Source: DATDCY01 sp031406795 [NCBI: Candidatus Rokuibacteriota bacterium] (GTDB lineage Bacteria; JAUVQV01). Taken from it: a stretch of 8,528 nucleotides of DNA. Shown piece after piece: positions 6,767 through 8,528 of the stretch. Both the position numbers and the translations under genes were made by a program. Position 1 is the stretch's first letter, and each line of letters opens with the position of its first letter. Where the stretch lies: NCBI GenBank assembly GCA_031406795.1, contig JANOHV010000239.1:1-8528 (forward strand), in the 5' to 3' direction. The notes below the pieces were generated by a model. It was not told the DNA's origin and ran no database searches. It saw only the letters and a program-made list of their open reading frames with translations.

Positions 6767-6782
6767 CGGTCACGCTCCTCCC
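6767..6782 (-). promoter_or_regulatory. Ribosome binding site of the PATAN gene inside the GNAT gene's 3' end
   Basis: On the minus strand GGGAGGAG lies about 8 bases before ATG 6766 and overlaps the last codons of the GNAT gene, whose TGA is at 6772-6770. This fixes the PATAN start and implies coupled translation. Confidence 0.7.
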
Positions 6783-7936
6783 GCGCCCGCGTCAGTCGCC
6801 GGCGCGACCGCGCTCTCCAGCGGCTTGAGATAGCAGCGCCGACGCTTGTGCTGACGGGTCTCGAAATAATCCCAGCTGGACTGCACCCGCAGGTTGGATT
6901 CCAGTTCGGGGTTGGATTCCGTGGTGACGATGCCGTGCTTCCCGGCGGACTTCCACATCTCGGAGATGAAGATGGCGTTGACGCCTTTGCCCTGCAGATC
7001 GGGGCGCACGGCGGCGACGTACATGTCGAGGGTCTTGCCGTGCTTCATGGCGCGGTAGAGGTGGATGAACCCGAAGGGCAGGAGCCGGCCCCGACACTTC
7101 TGGAGCGCTCGGGAGAGCGACGGCAGCGCGATCAGGAATCCGGCGACCTTGTCCTGGGCGTCGAGGACGATCTTGATGTACTCCGGGTTGACGAAGCTGA
7201 AATACTGCTTGATGTAGGCATCCACCTGCCGGTCGGTCAGCGGCACGACGCCGTAGAGCCCCTCGTAGGCGGTGTCGAGGACGTCGAACACGCCTTTGGC
7301 GTATTTCAGGATGTCTTTCGCCCTGCGCACCTCCAGAACGCGGAGCTTGTAGCGCTTGCGGGCGATGTCGGCCACCCGCTGGATCTTCTCCGGGACTACC
7401 GCGGGGTTCTGCGCCAGGAACTCCACCCAATCGGTGTCCTTGCGGTAGCCGCAGGCCTCCAGGTGCGTCGGGTAGTACGGGTGGTTGTAGATCGTCGCGA
7501 GCGTCCCGAGTTCCTGGAACCCCTCGACGAGCATCCCCTCCCGGTCCAGGTCGGTGAAGCCCAGGGGGCCGTGTACCGCCGTCAACCCGTTCTGGCGCGC
7601 CCAGTCCTCGACCGTCCGCACGAGGGCCCGGCAGACATCTTCGTCGTCGACGAAGTCGATCCAGCCGAAGCGGGCGTAGCGGTTCTTCCACTTCTCGATG
7701 TAGCGCCGGTTGATGATCCCGGCGATTCTTCCCACGGGCTCGCCGTCCCGGAAAGCCATCCAGTACCGCGCCTCGCAGCACTCGAACGCCGGGTTCCGGT
7801 CGCGCCGCAGCGTGTTCAGCTCGTCGAATTCCAGAGCGGGCACCCAGCAGGGGTGACCCGGGTAGAGCTGGAAGGGGAACCGGATGAACTTCTTCAGCTC
7901 CCGGTCGGTCGTGACTTCCCGAATCTCAATCCCCAT
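6770..7936 (-). CDS. YghO-like GNAT-superfamily N-acyltransferase
   Basis: This 388-residue protein resembles the YghO family by its N-terminal pattern: KKFIRFPFQLYPGHPCWVPAL (15-35), NPAFECCEARYWMAFRDGEPVGRIAGI (48-74), and VHGPLGFTDLDREGMLVEGF (121-140). YNHPYYPTHLEACGYRKDTDWVEF (150-173) continues the pattern. A GNAT-type acyl-CoA loop is visible at 309-325 (AVRPDLQGKGVNAIFIS, with QGKG near 315). It should transfer an acyl group from acyl-CoA or acyl-ACP to an amine; the substrate cannot be read from the sequence. ATG 7936 is preferred because AGGGAGG precedes it; an upstream in-frame ATG (7987) has no ribosome site and adds an unconserved tail. The C-terminus (PATDAGAGGA) is low complexity. 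The PATAN gene starts 3 bases after its stop, with the ribosome site inside this gene's end, so the two are translationally coupled. A ceramide-synthase-like role is possible but unproven. Confidence 0.85.
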   Translation of the reverse strand: MGIEIREVTTDRELKKFIRFPFQLYPGHPCWVPALEFDELNTLRRDRNPAFECCEARYWMAFRDGEPVGRIAGIINRRYIEKWKNRYARFGWIDFVDDEDVCRALVRTVEDWARQNGLTAVHGPLGFTDLDREGMLVEGFQELGTLATIYNHPYYPTHLEACGYRKDTDWVEFLAQNPAVVPEKIQRVADIARKRYKLRVLEVRRAKDILKYAKGVFDVLDTAYEGLYGVVPLTDRQVDAYIKQYFSFVNPEYIKIVLDAQDKVAGFLIALPSLSRALQKCRGRLLPFGFIHLYRAMKHGKTLDMYVAAVRPDLQGKGVNAIFISEMWKSAGKHGIVTTESNPELESNLRVQSSWDYFETRQHKRRRCYLKPLESAVAPATDAGAGGA

Positions 7937-8027
7937 CCCGCCTCCCTGCGTCCGGCCGAAGAACGTCGGTGATGCTACCACGGCCATTTTTCTAAATCCA
8001 GAAGCGCCGCAGCCCCGGCGGTCTGCG

Positions 8028-8052
8028 CAAATCGGCGCGTAACGCGCGGATC
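8028..8052. repeat. Palindrome copy 3 (reverse orientation)
   Basis: ATCGGCGCG (8031-8039) and CGCGCGGAT (8043-8051) flank TAA, with one mismatch between arms. The 25 bases match the reverse complement of 980-1004 at 24 positions, including the CAAA tail. It sits between divergent genes, with its centre about 55 bases upstream of the start predicted from the -10 box at 8084-8089. Confidence 0.75.
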
Positions 8053-8080
8053 GGGGGTCTGGATGTCGCCCTTTCTTCTG

Positions 8081-8089
8081 TGCTATATT
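8081..8089 (+). promoter_or_regulatory. Extended -10 promoter of the glycosyltransferase gene
   Basis: TG (8081-8082), one spacer base, then TATATT (8084-8089) form an extended -10 element, which can work without a good -35 box; TGGATG (8060-8065) is a poor -35 candidate 18 bases upstream. Transcription would begin near 8096, next to the A of an ATG at 8097. Confidence 0.5.
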
Positions 8090-8096
8090 TCCCGCG

Positions 8097-8195
8097 ATGA
8101 ACGTCGCTTTCGCCAGCGCCGACCCTGGTCCGGCGCAGTCGTGTGGGTGCCCTGCGTTCCCCTCGTCGAAGACCGTCGGCGACGGGCGGGGCTGA
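8097..8195 (+). other. Possible 32-codon leader ORF, unproven
   Basis: ATG 8097 opens a 32-residue frame (MNVAFASADPGPAQSCGCPAFPSS, then KTVGDGRG) ending at TGA 8193-8195, one base before GTG 8197 of the next gene. There is no ribosome site, but the predicted transcript would begin almost exactly at its ATG. The peptide resembles nothing I know. It may be a leaderless upstream ORF coupling translation of the membrane protein, or chance. Confidence 0.25.
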
Positions 8196-8196
8196 C

Positions 8197-8528
8197 GTGC
8201 ATTTTACCGCAGCCCTTGGGGCGTCTCTGGTCGCTGGCGTCGCTGCGATGGCCTGGACGGCCCTGACGCTCGCGGAGTTCGGACGGTTCGTCGCGGTGGT
8301 CCCGCTGCTGGCCGGCGCGGCGGCGGCCGTAGTCGTCTTCGCGCTGCTCACCGGCGGGCGGATCGTCCGGGAGTCCACGGCCGCGACCGCGCACGACCTG
8401 CTCGCCGTGGGCATCGCCGCCGCAACGCTCTTCGTCTCGATCCCGGCGGACGAAATCCTGATCGGCGGGCAAGACCCCGGCGTCTATCTCCACATCGCCG
8501 CCTCGGTGGCCCGCACCGGCTCGCTGAT
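8197..8528 (+). CDS. Membrane glycosyltransferase, GT39/ArnT-like, 3'-truncated
   Basis: 110 residues are visible before the window ends. Three hydrophobic segments are clear: about residues 5-25 (ALGASLVAGVAAMAWTALTL), 31-52 (FVAVVPLLAGAAAAVVVFAL) and 67-82 (DLLAVGIAAATLFVSI). They are followed by ILIGGQDPGVYLHIAASVARTGSL. The GGxDPGVY...A..L/VARTGSL pattern is characteristic of GT-C membrane transferases of the PMT/ArnT type, with the Asp of QDPG facing the periplasm. Such enzymes move a sugar from a polyprenyl-phosphate donor to a lipid, glycan or protein. The start is uncertain: GTG 8197 has GGGCGGGG about 5 bases upstream, and GTG 8143 in the same frame would add an Arg-rich tail; an in-frame stop at 8098 limits it. 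The acceptor cannot be inferred, and no ligase, flippase or donor gene is in view. Confidence 0.75.
   Translation, partial: MHFTAALGASLVAGVAAMAWTALTLAEFGRFVAVVPLLAGAAAAVVVFALLTGGRIVRESTAATAHDLLAVGIAAATLFVSIPADEILIGGQDPGVYLHIAASVARTGSL

Larger units (their letters stand above)
7937..8196. other. Divergent intergenic region with palindrome and promoter
   Basis: About 260 bases separate the minus-strand operon from the rightward glycosyltransferase gene. It contains the ribosome site of the GNAT gene (near 7942-7950), palindrome copy 3 (8028-8052), an extended -10 promoter (8081-8089) and a short open frame (8097-8195). I could not find a convincing promoter for the minus-strand operon; TAGCAT at 7975-7970 on that strand is a weak -10 candidate only. 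Confidence 0.5.

Noticed and set aside
5015-7972. A 985-codon open frame on the plus strand
   Set aside because: It lies antisense to the pilT, PATAN and GNAT genes. Its translation is Arg/Glu/Gly/Asp-rich with no domain, as expected opposite GC-rich coding DNA with few stop codons.
7937-7987. Upstream ATG at 7987 for the GNAT protein
   Set aside because: It has no ribosome site, and the added 17 residues do not fit the family; ATG 7936 has AGGGAGG before it.
8083-8493. Minus-strand open frames at the right edge (also 7992-8414)
   Set aside because: They are antisense to the GT39-like gene and made of Arg/Gly/Asp-rich sequence without motifs; the plus-strand frame has membrane segments and the QDPGVY motif.
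1-8528. CRISPR array, tRNA, rRNA or complete insertion sequence
   Set aside because: I saw no regularly spaced direct repeats, cloverleaf-like sequence, rRNA-conserved stretch or transposase reading frame on either strand.

Overview
This window is GC-rich, Gram-negative DNA with outer-membrane, lipoprotein and type IV pilus genes. The gene content (a PATAN/DUF4388 protein beside a PilT ATPase, an M48 lipoprotein, a CopA-type oxidase) resembles Desulfobacterota, Myxococcota or other former Deltaproteobacteria. No rRNA or marker gene is present, so that placement is an inference.

Layout, left to right. (1) Bases 1-737, plus strand: the 3' end of a CopA-type multicopper oxidase whose chain runs on without a stop into a CopB-like outer-membrane barrel. 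(2) Bases 738-1060: an AT-richer non-coding stretch with two copies of a GATCCGCGCG palindrome and a good sigma-70-type promoter. (3) Bases 1061-3529, plus strand: a tight three-gene run encoding a secreted SH3b protein, an M48 metalloprotease lipoprotein (4-base overlap) and an extended SDR of the 3-beta-HSD/epimerase type. (4) Bases 3530-3924: a convergent intergenic region full of hairpins, including two oppositely oriented copies of a REP-like motif. (5) Bases 7936-3925, minus strand: a compact operon, in transcription order a YghO-like GNAT acyltransferase, a PATAN - receiver-like - GAF-like protein, and a PilT-type retraction ATPase. (6) Bases 7937-8196: a divergent intergenic region with a third palindrome copy and an extended -10 promoter. 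(7) Bases 8197-8528, plus strand: the start of a GT39/ArnT-like membrane glycosyltransferase.

The genes read mostly as cell-envelope functions: copper oxidation at the outer membrane, periplasmic protein quality control, pilus retraction with a probable regulator, and lipid or glycan modification. The points most worth following are the oxidase-barrel fusion, the PATAN-PilT pairing, the palindromes placed one helical turn apart relative to two predicted and possibly leaderless promoters, the REP-like inverted pair, and a speculative link of the YghO-like acyltransferase and the SDR to ceramide synthesis. No CRISPR array, tRNA, rRNA or intact insertion sequence was seen.
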